DNA of 64,000 bases from Mycolicibacterium hodleri (GTDB lineage Bacteria; Actinomycetota; Actinomycetes; Mycobacteriales; Mycobacteriaceae): assembly GCF_006439015.1 (NCBI RefSeq), contig NZ_RCZG01000003.1, positions 249,278-313,277 of the forward strand, given 5' to 3'. Within the stretch, counting starts at the first letter, position 1. Each line of letters opens with the position of its first letter. Positions 1-7,157 of this stretch are shown here, piece by piece. The notes under the pieces were generated by a model, which was given only the letters and a program-made list of their open reading frames with translations, had not been told where the DNA came from and searched no databases. The position numbers were made by a program, and so were the translations under genes.

Positions 1-1
1 C

Positions 2-592
2 GCGCGCATCGCCGCCAGAGCAGGCCGTCCCGATCTCGCCGATCGAGCAGCTCGATACACCGAAACGCGGGCCAGTCGAAACCCTGGATTCCCCATTCTG
101 CAGGCGATCGCGCGACACACCCGCGGTCTCATCGACGACGACCCCGAACTGCTCGGCGAGGCGGCCGCGTCATTCGCCGACACCGACCGCCCACTCCCGC
201 GTGCCGCAGCGCTCGAAGACGCCGGTCGGTCCAGCCAACACCGAGACACCGCCATTGCCCTGTTGGATCAAGCGCACCAGCTGTACTCCACGGCAGGCGC
301 GCTTCGTGACGCCGCCCGCACCCGGCAACGACTACGCACACTCGGCGTTCGTCGACGCCAACCCAGTAACACCGTGACACAACAGCTTGCGACCCTGACA
401 CCGTCGGAAATGGCGGTAGTCGACCTTGTCGCACGAGGCGCCACCAACCGTGAAGTGGCGACACAGTTGTTTCTCTCGCCGCACACCGTAAACACCCATC
501 TGCGACACGCCTTCACCAAGATCGGTGTCCGCTCCCGCGTCGAACTCGCCCGCCTTCGCGTCCTCAGCGAACAGGGAGAGCCGGAAACATAG
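2..592 (+). CDS. LuxR-family transcriptional regulator, C-terminal part (5' end outside window)
   Basis: The reading frame is open from the window edge to a TAG at 590-592, so the N-terminus lies outside. The first ~100 visible residues are Ala/Arg/Asp-rich and helical, like the TPR-type region of large ATPase LuxR regulators. The last ~60 residues form a LuxR (GerE) helix-turn-helix, with LTPSEMAVVDLVARGATN followed by an SPHTVNTHLRH recognition helix. This supports a DNA-binding activator, probably of the long MalT/LAL type, but the ATPase domain is not visible. Targets cannot be inferred. It lies next to possible insertion-sequence remnants and points toward dnaB's 3' end, so it may be accessory DNA. 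Confidence 0.8.
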   Translation, partial: ARIAARAGRPDLADRAARYTETRASRNPGFPILQAIARHTRGLIDDDPELLGEAAASFADTDRPLPRAAALEDAGRSSQHRDTAIALLDQAHQLYSTAGALRDAARTRQRLRTLGVRRRQPSNTVTQQLATLTPSEMAVVDLVARGATNREVATQLFLSPHTVNTHLRHAFTKIGVRSRVELARLRVLSEQGEPET

Positions 593-750
593 CGACGGCT
601 CCTGTGTGTGATCCACCCTCACGAGACCGGGTCACTCCAGACGGCACCTTGGACAATCCCGTGCCCATCGACCGGGCGCAGCTTGCATCGTCATCACTTT
701 GATGGACGGTCGGTCACTGATCTTGCGTTCTCGGGCGCTCTGCCGAGGAA

Positions 751-820
751 TTCTCACTTTCATGTCCAATTGGACATCAGGTGGACATTTCACTTGAGAA
801 TTGGACATCAAACTTGAGAA
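751..820. repeat. Three related ~19-20 bp elements and a 16-bp palindrome, possible IS end
   Basis: Two direct copies at 781-800 and 801-820 share TGGACAT and ACTTGAGAA and match at 16 of 20 positions. A third related copy lies inverted at 751-769. A perfect palindrome, ATGTCCAATTGGACAT, occupies 762-777. Several short repeats packed at one end is typical of some insertion sequences, for example the IS21 family, but no transposase is visible here. A regulator-binding array is the alternative. Confidence 0.5.
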
Positions 821-837
821 GCCACAACAAGAATTAC

Positions 838-2664
838 TCAGTGCGCCATGTTCGTAAACCGCGACAAATGTAGTTGGTGCGCAACGGTGATCGTCTTCGT
901 CGGCCCCGCGCGATGCTTGGCGATGATGAGGTCCGCTTCGCCGCCGCGGGGGTCGTCCCGCTCGAACGCATCGGGCCGATGCAACAGAATGACCATGTCC
1001 GCATCCTGCTCGATACTGCCCGACTCACGAAGGTCGGACAGCATCGGCTTCTTGTCGGTCCGCTGTTCCGGGCCGCGGTTGAGCTGGCTCATCGCCACCA
1101 CGGGCACCTCGAGTTCCTTGGCCAGAAGCTTTATCTGCCTTGAGAACTCGGACACTTCCTGCTGACGGGACTCGACCTTCTTGCCCGAGGTCATCAGCTG
1201 CAGGTAGTCGACGACGATGAGCCGAAGATCCGCCTTCTGATGCAGCCGGCGGGCCTTGGCGCGGATCTCCATCATCGTGAGGTTCGGTGAGTCGTCGATG
1301 TAGAGCGGCGCCTCGCTGATCTCACTCATGCGCCGCGCGAGTCGCGTCCAGTCGTCGTCGCTCATCCGCCCGGACCGCATGTCGGCGAGCTTGATCTTCG
1401 CCTCGGCCGAGAGCAGGCGCATCACGATCTCGGACTTGCTCATCTCCAGCGAGAAGATGACGCTCGCATGCCGATTCTTGATCGAGCACGACCGCAGGAA
1501 GTCCAGCCCGAGAGTCGAGTTGTGCGTCGGCACCATGCCGTCCCCGGCGAGGTACAGATGCGATTCGTTGTCGACCTGTACGCATCGCACGGGCACGCTC
1601 TCGATCGCGCGGACCCAGGCGACGTGCACTCCCAGCGCCAACAGTGCCGTGGTACCGCCGGCCCGGCCGAGCGGTGCGGCGGGGATCAGTCGATCGGCGC
1701 CACTTCGCAATTCGGCGGTGGTGCGTATCCCGGCCTCCGTGGGCCACTGATGCTCCTCGTCCGCGACGATGACCGTGCCGTCGGAGAATTCGACCTCGTA
1801 GCACGGGCGTCCCGTCATCACCTCGGTCGTCGCCACGACGCGCGTCGGCTCCCCGTCCGCTCCGATCAGCTCATCGCCGACTCTGACCTCGCCCATCGTC
1901 GTCCACCCGGTGGGTGTCGGCAGCGGCGTGTCCAGAGCCAGGGCCTTGCCCACGCCAGGCCGCGCCGCCACGACGATCATCTGGCCGGCATGCAGCCCGT
2001 TGGTCACCTCGTCGAGTTCGACGAAGCCCGTCGGCACGCCACGCGCGACGCCGCCCTGGGAGGCGATCGCGTCGATCTCGTCCATGGTCGGCTGCAGCAG
2101 CTGCTCGAGGACGACGAAGTCCTCGGTGGTGCGCCGTTCGGTGACGTCGTAGATCTCGGCCTGGGCCCGATCGACCACGTCGGCCACGTCGGCGCCGTCG
2201 GCGCCGGCGTACCCGTACTGCACGACGCGCGTGCCTGCCTCCACGAGGCGACGCAGGAGCGACTTCTCCGCGACGATGCCCGCGTAGTAGCCGGCGTTGG
2301 CCGCGGTCGGCACCGTGGAGATCAGGGTGTGCAGATACGGCGCCCCGCCGATGCGCTTGAGCAGACCGCGGCGGTCCAGCTCGGCGGAGACGGTGATGGC
2401 ATCCGCGGGCTCACCGCGGCCGTAGAGGTCCAGGATCGCGTCGTAGACGCTCTGGTGCGCAGGCCGGTAGAAGTCGCCCGGCCGCAGCCGCTCGAGCACG
2501 TCGGCGATGGCGTCCTTCGACAGCAGCATCCCGCCGAGCACGGACTGTTCGGCAGCCATGTCCTGCGGTGGCTGGCGGCCGTACTCCTCGGCTGGCGGAC
2601 CATCCTCGTCGGAACGACCTCCGGAACGACCTCCGGGCCTGCCCAGATCATCCACGACAGCCAC
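838..2664 (-). CDS. dnaB: Replicative DNA helicase DnaB, interrupted by an intein
   Basis: This is the hexameric 5'-3' helicase that unwinds DNA at the replication fork and is loaded at oriC. The 608-residue precursor has the DnaB N-terminal domain (AAEQSVLGGMLLSKDAI) and the RecA-like ATPase domain with IVVDYLQLM and LRESGSIEQDAD. Walker A is split: GVGK lies before the intein and STLGLDF after it. I chose GTG at 2664 because it gives a VAVVDDLG N-terminus like other mycobacterial DnaB proteins and has GGGGGAGG about 11 bases upstream. The longer TTG frame from 2688 is less likely. ATP binding requires protein splicing, since the intein interrupts the P-loop. The gene stands alone, facing the LuxR fragment tail to tail. 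Confidence 0.97.
   Translation of the reverse strand: MAVVDDLGRPGGRSGGRSDEDGPPAEEYGRQPPQDMAAEQSVLGGMLLSKDAIADVLERLRPGDFYRPAHQSVYDAILDLYGRGEPADAITVSAELDRRGLLKRIGGAPYLHTLISTVPTAANAGYYAGIVAEKSLLRRLVEAGTRVVQYGYAGADGADVADVVDRAQAEIYDVTERRTTEDFVVLEQLLQPTMDEIDAIASQGGVARGVPTGFVELDEVTNGLHAGQMIVVAARPGVGKALALDTPLPTPTGWTTMGEVRVGDELIGADGEPTRVVATTEVMTGRPCYEVEFSDGTVIVADEEHQWPTEAGIRTTAELRSGADRLIPAAPLGRAGGTTALLALGVHVAWVRAIESVPVRCVQVDNESHLYLAGDGMVPTHNSTLGLDFLRSCSIKNRHASVIFSLEMSKSEIVMRLLSAEAKIKLADMRSGRMSDDDWTRLARRMSEISEAPLYIDDSPNLTMMEIRAKARRLHQKADLRLIVVDYLQLMTSGKKVESRQQEVSEFSRQIKLLAKELEVPVVAMSQLNRGPEQRTDKKPMLSDLRESGSIEQDADMVILLHRPDAFERDDPRGGEADLIIAKHRAGPTKTITVAHQLHLSRFTNMAH
1519..1944 (-). other. DnaB mini-intein, class 3 type (142 residues)
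   Basis: In-frame insertion between GVGK and ST of the DnaB P-loop. It starts with Ala (ALALDTPLPTPTGW) rather than Cys or Ser and ends VPTHN before Ser+1. A Trp at intein residue 67 (EEHQW), a Cys at 121 (VPVRCVQVD) and a Thr at 140 (PTHN) form the W-C-T set that defines class 3 inteins, in which the block-F Cys is the first nucleophile. There is no room for, and no trace of, a LAGLIDADG endonuclease, so the element should be immobile. Splicing competence is inferred from the intact motifs. Confidence 0.92.
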
Positions 2665-3147
2665 GAAGACTCCCACCTCCCCCTTCAACCCGCATCACCG
2701 TCGAACATGCATTCGACACCACTCTCCCGGGAGAGTAGGTCCCAGCACCGACAGCGCACGCCGGATTTACTTGCGACGGCTCACGCTAGACGTTGCTGGA
2801 ACACCCGCAAATAGCTGCTGTGGATAGACCTGTGGACGGTGTGTGGACAAGTTCGGTCAGGCATGTTGAGCCCTTGGGGACAACCTGTGCACAACTACTC
2901 GATTATTTTGCATCTGCGCTGATAAGCGCACCACAGAGGAGGCTGGGAGCTGTGGATGCGAATTCGTTCGGCGTGTCGGCCGGGGTTGCCATGTCGGGCG
3001 TGTTGTATTGCGCCTTCGGGCCAATCAGGTTAACAGCTGGTTAGCTTCGCTGTGTCGTGATCGTCGAGCGAAGTTCGCCAGGAAAGACAGCAACGCCCGG
3101 GTGAAGATCGATCATGGCTTCACCCGGGCGTATAGACGCAGCTGCTA
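2665..3147. other. dnaB-rplI intergenic region (483 bp) with DnaA-box-like sites
   Basis: No convincing gene is present. It holds the rplI-operon terminator at 3094-3130, the dnaB promoter region, and a cluster of 9-mers resembling DnaA boxes: TGTGGATAG at 2819-2827, TGTGGACGG at 2831-2839, TGTGGACAA at 2842-2850 (a perfect TTGTCCACA on the minus strand), TGTGCACAA at 2886-2894 and TGTGGATGC at 2951-2959. The first three start 12 and 11 bp apart, about one helical turn. Confidence 0.65.
3094..3130 (-). terminator. Hairpin terminator of the rpsF-rplI operon
   Basis: A perfect 13-bp inverted repeat (CGCCCGGGTGAAG / CTTCACCCGGGCG) with an 11-nt loop lies 17 bp past the rplI stop. On the minus strand it is followed by the moderately T-rich TTGCTGTCTTTCC. 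Confidence 0.75.
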
Positions 3148-3600
3148 TTACTCGGCGATCACGTTGAGCGATACCGCGACGCTCACCTCTGGGTGCAGGT
3201 GCACCGCGACGGCATACGTGCCGGTCGCCTTGATGTGGGCCTTGGGCAGGTACACGGTCCGCTTCTCGAGGTTCGGTCCGCCGGCCTTCTTGATGGCCGC
3301 CACGACGTCTGCGGGCGACACCGAACCGAACAGCTTGCCGGCTCCGGCGGTGCGCACCGACAACGCCACCGGACCCAGCGCCTCAAGGGCGGTCTTCAGT
3401 TCCTTGGCGTGGTCCAGGTCGCGAACGGTCTTGGTCTCGCGAGCCCGACGGATCTCATCGGCTTGACGCTCGGCGCCACGCGACGCCACGATCGCCATGC
3501 CGCGAGGCAGCAGGAAGTTGCGGCCGTAGCCGTCCTTGACCTCGACGGTGTCGCCGGCCGAACCCAGGTGGTCGACCTCAGCGGTCAGAATCAGTTTCAT
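3148..3600 (-). CDS. rplI: 50S ribosomal protein L9
   Basis: A 150-residue protein starting [13 protein letters not shown], the usual L9 N-terminal rRNA-binding domain, followed by the [15 protein letters not shown] motif, a long connecting helix and a C-terminal domain. L9 binds 23S rRNA near the base of the L1 stalk and helps keep the reading frame. The ATG at 3600 is chosen over the longer open frame because the upstream part overlaps rpsR and has no family similarity. It is the last gene of rpsF-ssb-rpsR-rplI, 22 bp after rpsR, and is followed by a strong hairpin. Nothing unusual was seen. Confidence 0.98.
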   Translation of the reverse strand: MKLILTAEVDHLGSAGDTVEVKDGYGRNFLLPRGMAIVASRGAERQADEIRRARETKTVRDLDHAKELKTALEALGPVALSVRTAGAGKLFGSVSPADVVAAIKKAGGPNLEKRTVYLPKAHIKATGTYAVAVHLHPEVSVAVSLNVIAE

Positions 3601-3622
3601 GTGAGTGTCTTTCCGTTCCGGT

Positions 3623-3889
3623 CTAGCGCGTCGCCGCGCTGAACGGCAGCAGTGCCACCTCGCGGGCGTTCTTGACCGCGATCGCGATGTCGCGCTGGTG
3701 CTGCACACAGTTGCCGGTCACACGGCGGGCACGGATCTTGCCGCGCTCGCTGATGTAGGTCCGCAGCAGTGCAGTGTCCTTGTAATCGATGATCTGGTTC
3801 TTGCCCTTCTTCGAGCAGAACGAACACTTGCGAGTCTTGATCGGCTTCTCAGGAGCCGGACGCCTCTTCGTGGAGGAGGACTTGGCCAT
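3623..3889 (-). CDS. rpsR: 30S ribosomal protein S18, zinc-binding (C+) form
   Basis: An 88-residue S18 with [19 protein letters not shown] and the C-terminal rRNA-binding helix. It carries a CSFC pair plus C and H in GNCVQHQ, a plausible zinc site. Mycobacteria usually have a second, cysteine-free S18 for zinc starvation; that paralogue is not in this window. S18 sits with S6 on the 30S platform, which fits its place in the operon with rpsF. It is 36 bp downstream of ssb and 22 bp upstream of rplI. Confidence 0.97.
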   Translation of the reverse strand: MAKSSSTKRRPAPEKPIKTRKCSFCSKKGKNQIIDYKDTALLRTYISERGKIRARRVTGNCVQHQRDIAIAVKNAREVALLPFSAATR

Positions 3890-3925
3890 GTCTATCTCTT
3901 TCTCAGTGCTTGGAAATCAGTTGAA

Positions 3926-4441
3926 TCAGAAGGGAGGTTCTTCGTCGGCGCCGCTGAACGAGCCCGATGCCGGGGCGCTGCCCCACGGGTCGTCCTTCGG
4001 GCCATCGCTGCTGTTGGCTGCGGGGCGGGAACCGCCGCCGCCTCCACCGAAACCGCCTCCGCCACCACCACTGCGACTGGCCTTGTTGACCTTGGCCGTC
4101 GCGTACTTCAAGGACGGGCCGATCTCGTCGACCTCGAGCTCGACGACGGTGCGCTTCTCACCCTCGCGGGTTTCATAGGACCGCTGCTTGAGCCGACCGG
4201 TCACGATCACCCGCGAACCGCGGGTGAGGCTCTCGGCCACGTTCTCCGCAGCTTCGCGCCAAATGCTGCACCGCATGAAGAGCGGATCGCCGTCTTTCCA
4301 CTCATTGGTCTGACGGTCCATCATCCGGGGCGTGGACGCCACCGTGAAGTTGGCGACGGCAGCCCCTGACGGCGTGAAGCGCAGTTCGGGGTCGGCGGTC
4401 AAGTTTCCGACGATGGTGAGGTTGGTGTCACCAGCAGCCAC
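3926..4441 (-). CDS. ssb: Single-stranded DNA-binding protein SSB
   Basis: A 171-residue SSB with an N-terminal OB-fold ([20 protein letters not shown] to about residue 110), a Gly-rich linker and the acidic C-terminal tip DEEPPF, which recruits partner proteins at the fork. The linker has two glycine runs around residues 125-137, longer than I recall for M. tuberculosis SSB. The GTG start at 4441 is preceded by CAGGAGG. It lies 89 bp after rpsF in a ribosomal-protein operon, the standard bacterial arrangement, so its level probably follows growth rate. Confidence 0.98.
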   Translation of the reverse strand: MAAGDTNLTIVGNLTADPELRFTPSGAAVANFTVASTPRMMDRQTNEWKDGDPLFMRCSIWREAAENVAESLTRGSRVIVTGRLKQRSYETREGEKRTVVELEVDEIGPSLKYATAKVNKASRSGGGGGGFGGGGGGSRPAANSSDGPKDDPWGSAPASGSFSGADEEPPF

Positions 4442-4530
4442 GGGTCCTCCTGTGTTGGGTGGTGTAAGTCGCTTGCGAGCGGGTCGCAGCGAGCCTACGG
4501 AAGCGCTCCGACGTGCACGGCATGTTGGGC

Positions 4531-4821
4531 CTAGTGCTTGTCGGTCCGCATCACCTTGGTCCGCAGAACGGACTCGTTGAGGCTGAGCTGACGATCCAGC
4601 TCGGACACAGTGGCCGGCTCGGCCTTCACGTCGATGACGGCGTAGATACCCTCGGGGTGCTTGAGGATCTCGTACGCCAACCGGCGACGACCCCAGATGT
4701 CGATCTTCTCGACCGTGCCACCGTCTTTGCGGATGACGTTCAAGAACGTCTCCAGCGACGGAGCTACGGTGCGCTCGTCGAGCGTGGGGTCGAGAATGAC
4801 CATGATTTCGTATGGACGCAT
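4531..4821 (-). CDS. rpsF: 30S ribosomal protein S6
   Basis: A 96-residue S6 starting [19 protein letters not shown], with the typical single ferredoxin-like fold and the [17 protein letters not shown] segment. S6 binds 16S rRNA together with S18, encoded two genes downstream. The ATG at 4821 is preceded by GGAGGTGATGGG on the minus strand, a good ribosome binding site. It is the first gene of the rpsF-ssb-rpsR-rplI operon, so the operon promoter should lie in 4822-5020, shared with the divergent phosphatase gene. Confidence 0.98.
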   Translation of the reverse strand: MRPYEIMVILDPTLDERTVAPSLETFLNVIRKDGGTVEKIDIWGRRRLAYEILKHPEGIYAVIDVKAEPATVSELDRQLSLNESVLRTKVMRTDKH

Positions 4822-5020
4822 GTGGAACCCATCACCTCCTATGGTCGTGTGCGGCCACGGAGTGTCCGTGGCAGGAGGGTCGCCTGCGTCGGCAACCCGG
4901 CAATGCTACCTGAAGAGCCACTCACCAGGGAAATTGCCCAACCGTGTGCCGAGGCGGCGGGGGAGGCTGACCGGCCCCGTTACCGACGTATCCACTCAGC
5001 ATGCGGGGCATAGTGATCTC

Positions 5021-7093
5021 GTGGCCGTAGAGCAGGCGCCGGCGAGGCGACGGGTGAGCACCGCAACGGGGCCGGCCATGCTCATCGTCTGCGCCTTGGC
5101 GGCCATCGCGCTGACCAGCTGGCTCTCTTTCGCCATGCGTCCGGCAACCTTCGTGACGTATGCCTGGTGGCCCGCGGCGGGCATTGCACTCGGGCTGGGC
5201 ATCCGGTTCCGCATCCGCTACCTCTGGGTGCTCGCCCTAGCGGTCACCGCCGTCACTTTGCCGATCTTGTTCTGGGCCGGACGGTCCAACCCGATTGCGA
5301 TATCCGTTTCCGTCGGGGTGGAGATGATCGTCGGCACCTTGATCCTGCGGGGTAGGCAGGACAAGCTGCCGACACTCGATAGTCCGCGCGACTTGGCGCG
5401 ATTGGTGGTGGCCACCGTGGTGGCGGCCGTCGTCTATGACCTCCTCGCCGTTGGCATCGACCTGCTGCTCGGGGACCCGACCATGGCGCTAACCCGCCTG
5501 ATCACCGTAGGGCCGAAGCACGCCGCGGGCATGCTGCTGGTCACCCCTCTTTTCATGGAGATCCCTCGACGTGACCACCCCGCTACGCGTTTCGAAACGG
5601 TGGCGCAGCCGGTGGCCACTCTCGGGGTCGCCATGTTCGTCTTCGTATCCAACGAACGCCTGCCGCTCGCCTTCCTTCCGTTCCTTCCGCTGATCTGGAC
5701 GGCGATGCGCCTGTCGACCCGACAGCTGCAGGTACAAATGCTGGCCATCGCCGTCATCGCTTCGCGCGGCAGCGCCCTCGGCGCTGGACCTTTCTCGTTC
5801 GAACGGCTCGGTCCCGACACCGGCAGCACCGTCCTGCAGATCTTCGAGCTGTCGATGGTCCTCGTGTTCCTAGCGCTGTCCCTGACCGTCGGACTCGGAC
5901 GAGACACCGCCCAACGCCTCACGGCGAGCGAGGAGTTGTTCCGCAGGAGCTTCGATTCATCCGTCGCGGGAAAGTTGTTGGTCACCCATGACGCAGAGGG
6001 ATGGAGCGTCCAGCGAAGCAACGCCTCCGCGGCGCTGATGCTCCCCGGGCTTCGGGATGGGCAGCGCGTTCTCAGCGAATTACTCGGCAGCGAAGCAACC
6101 AGCGCTCTGGTCGAAAAGGCCGAGTCATTGTCCGGTGACAGCGATCGATTCGTCTTGACGTTGAGCAGCGGACGCAGCCTGCAGATGAGCATCGCGTTGC
6201 TCAGCGAGGGCAGGGGCCACGAGGTATTCGCGCTGCACTTCCACGACATCACCGAGTCCCTGCGGGTCCGCCGTCTTGAGCGAGAGGAGCTGGAGCGCGC
6301 CGGTGAAGTGCAGCGTGCGCTGACCCCGAAGCAGCTTCCGTGCACTCCGGGCTGGGGCTTCGGCGCCGTATCCGAACCGGCCAAGCAGGTCGGCGGGGAC
6401 TTCTACGACATCCGCCTGGACTTGCCGTACGCGGTCCTCGGACTCGGAGACGTCATGGGCAAGGGGGTTGCCGCCGGCATGCTCGCGTCCGCAGCTCGGT
6501 CAGCGTTGCGCTGTAACCATCCGAAGGTCAGCCCGTCGGTCGCCGTCGGTCGGGCAGCGCGGGTTCTCGACAGCGACCTGCAACAAACGGACGCGTTCAT
6601 CACTCTTGCCTACGTGCTCGTCGACCTCGGGTCGGGCGACTTCCGGCTCACCGATGCCGGTCATGGGCTGCACTTCATCCTGCGCGGAGATTCGACTGCT
6701 GTGGAGCGCAGACAATCAAGGGACCTCCCGATCGGAGTCGGCGACGACTGGCACGAACTCCGTGACACCTTGGCGCCCGGCGACGCGATTCTGCTCGTGA
6801 GCGACGGCGTGTTGGATCTCTGGGGCGACTCGGTGTCGCGCCTCCACGATGCCGTCACCCGCTACGCGAAGGAGTGCCGCACCGATCCGCAGGCGCTCGT
6901 CGAGGCCTTGTGTGGGGGCCAGAGTGGCTCGGTGGACAGCGACGACGTGACTGCCGTCGTGTTGTGCCGGAATCCAAGCAACGTGGATGCACTTTCGGCG
7001 GCCCCCGGTCACGGCGTCGGCGTGAACTCCGGTTCGCGGTCGGCAGCGGACGCCTTGGTCGGCGCGCGCGCATCAAATGAACGCATCGAATAG
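5021..7093 (+). CDS. Membrane MASE1-like sensor with SpoIIE/PP2C serine phosphatase domain
   Basis: A ~690-residue protein. The first ~290 residues hold about eight hydrophobic segments with YAWWPAAGIALGLGIRFRIRY and PKHAAGMLLVTPLF, as in MASE1 membrane sensors. A PAS-like stretch follows (SEELFRRSFDSSVAGKLLV), then a short helical linker (RLEREELERAGEVQRAL). The C-terminal PP2C/RsbU-type domain has VGGDFYDI, GDVMGKGVAAGMLAS, TDAGHGLHF and VSDGVLDLWG, which keep the metal-binding Asp residues. Such enzymes usually dephosphorylate anti-sigma antagonists or other Ser/Thr-phosphorylated regulators. The signal and target are unknown, and no anti-sigma partner is adjacent. The start is uncertain: GTG 5021, GTG 5054 and ATG 5078 are in frame and none has a strong ribosome site. 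It is divergent from rpsF. Confidence 0.85.
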   Translation: MAVEQAPARRRVSTATGPAMLIVCALAAIALTSWLSFAMRPATFVTYAWWPAAGIALGLGIRFRIRYLWVLALAVTAVTLPILFWAGRSNPIAISVSVGVEMIVGTLILRGRQDKLPTLDSPRDLARLVVATVVAAVVYDLLAVGIDLLLGDPTMALTRLITVGPKHAAGMLLVTPLFMEIPRRDHPATRFETVAQPVATLGVAMFVFVSNERLPLAFLPFLPLIWTAMRLSTRQLQVQMLAIAVIASRGSALGAGPFSFERLGPDTGSTVLQIFELSMVLVFLALSLTVGLGRDTAQRLTASEELFRRSFDSSVAGKLLVTHDAEGWSVQRSNASAALMLPGLRDGQRVLSELLGSEATSALVEKAESLSGDSDRFVLTLSSGRSLQMSIALLSEGRGHEVFALHFHDITESLRVRRLEREELERAGEVQRALTPKQLPCTPGWGFGAVSEPAKQVGGDFYDIRLDLPYAVLGLGDVMGKGVAAGMLASAARSALRCNHPKVSPSVAVGRAARVLDSDLQQTDAFITLAYVLVDLGSGDFRLTDAGHGLHFILRGDSTAVERRQSRDLPIGVGDDWHELRDTLAPGDAILLVSDGVLDLWGDSVSRLHDAVTRYAKECRTDPQALVEALCGGQSGSVDSDDVTAVVLCRNPSNVDALSAAPGHGVGVNSGSRSAADALVGARASNERIE

Positions 7094-7157
7094 GGCTACC
7101 GGGGGCTACGTGCGGTTTCCCGTACTGACGTGGTGCATTGACGACGGGCCGGACTGG

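Noticed and set aside
1519..1944. Insertion or frameshift damaging dnaB
   Set aside because: The extra residues are in frame and carry complete intein splicing motifs, so this is an intein and not gene decay.
1468..2814. Long plus-strand open frame opposite dnaB
   Set aside because: It is the antisense of a well-supported dnaB gene, is rich in Arg/His/Gly as expected for a shadow frame, and shows no family motif.
4025..4075. GGC/CCG-rich tract in ssb as a repeat element
   Set aside because: It encodes the glycine-rich SSB linker; low complexity there is usual.
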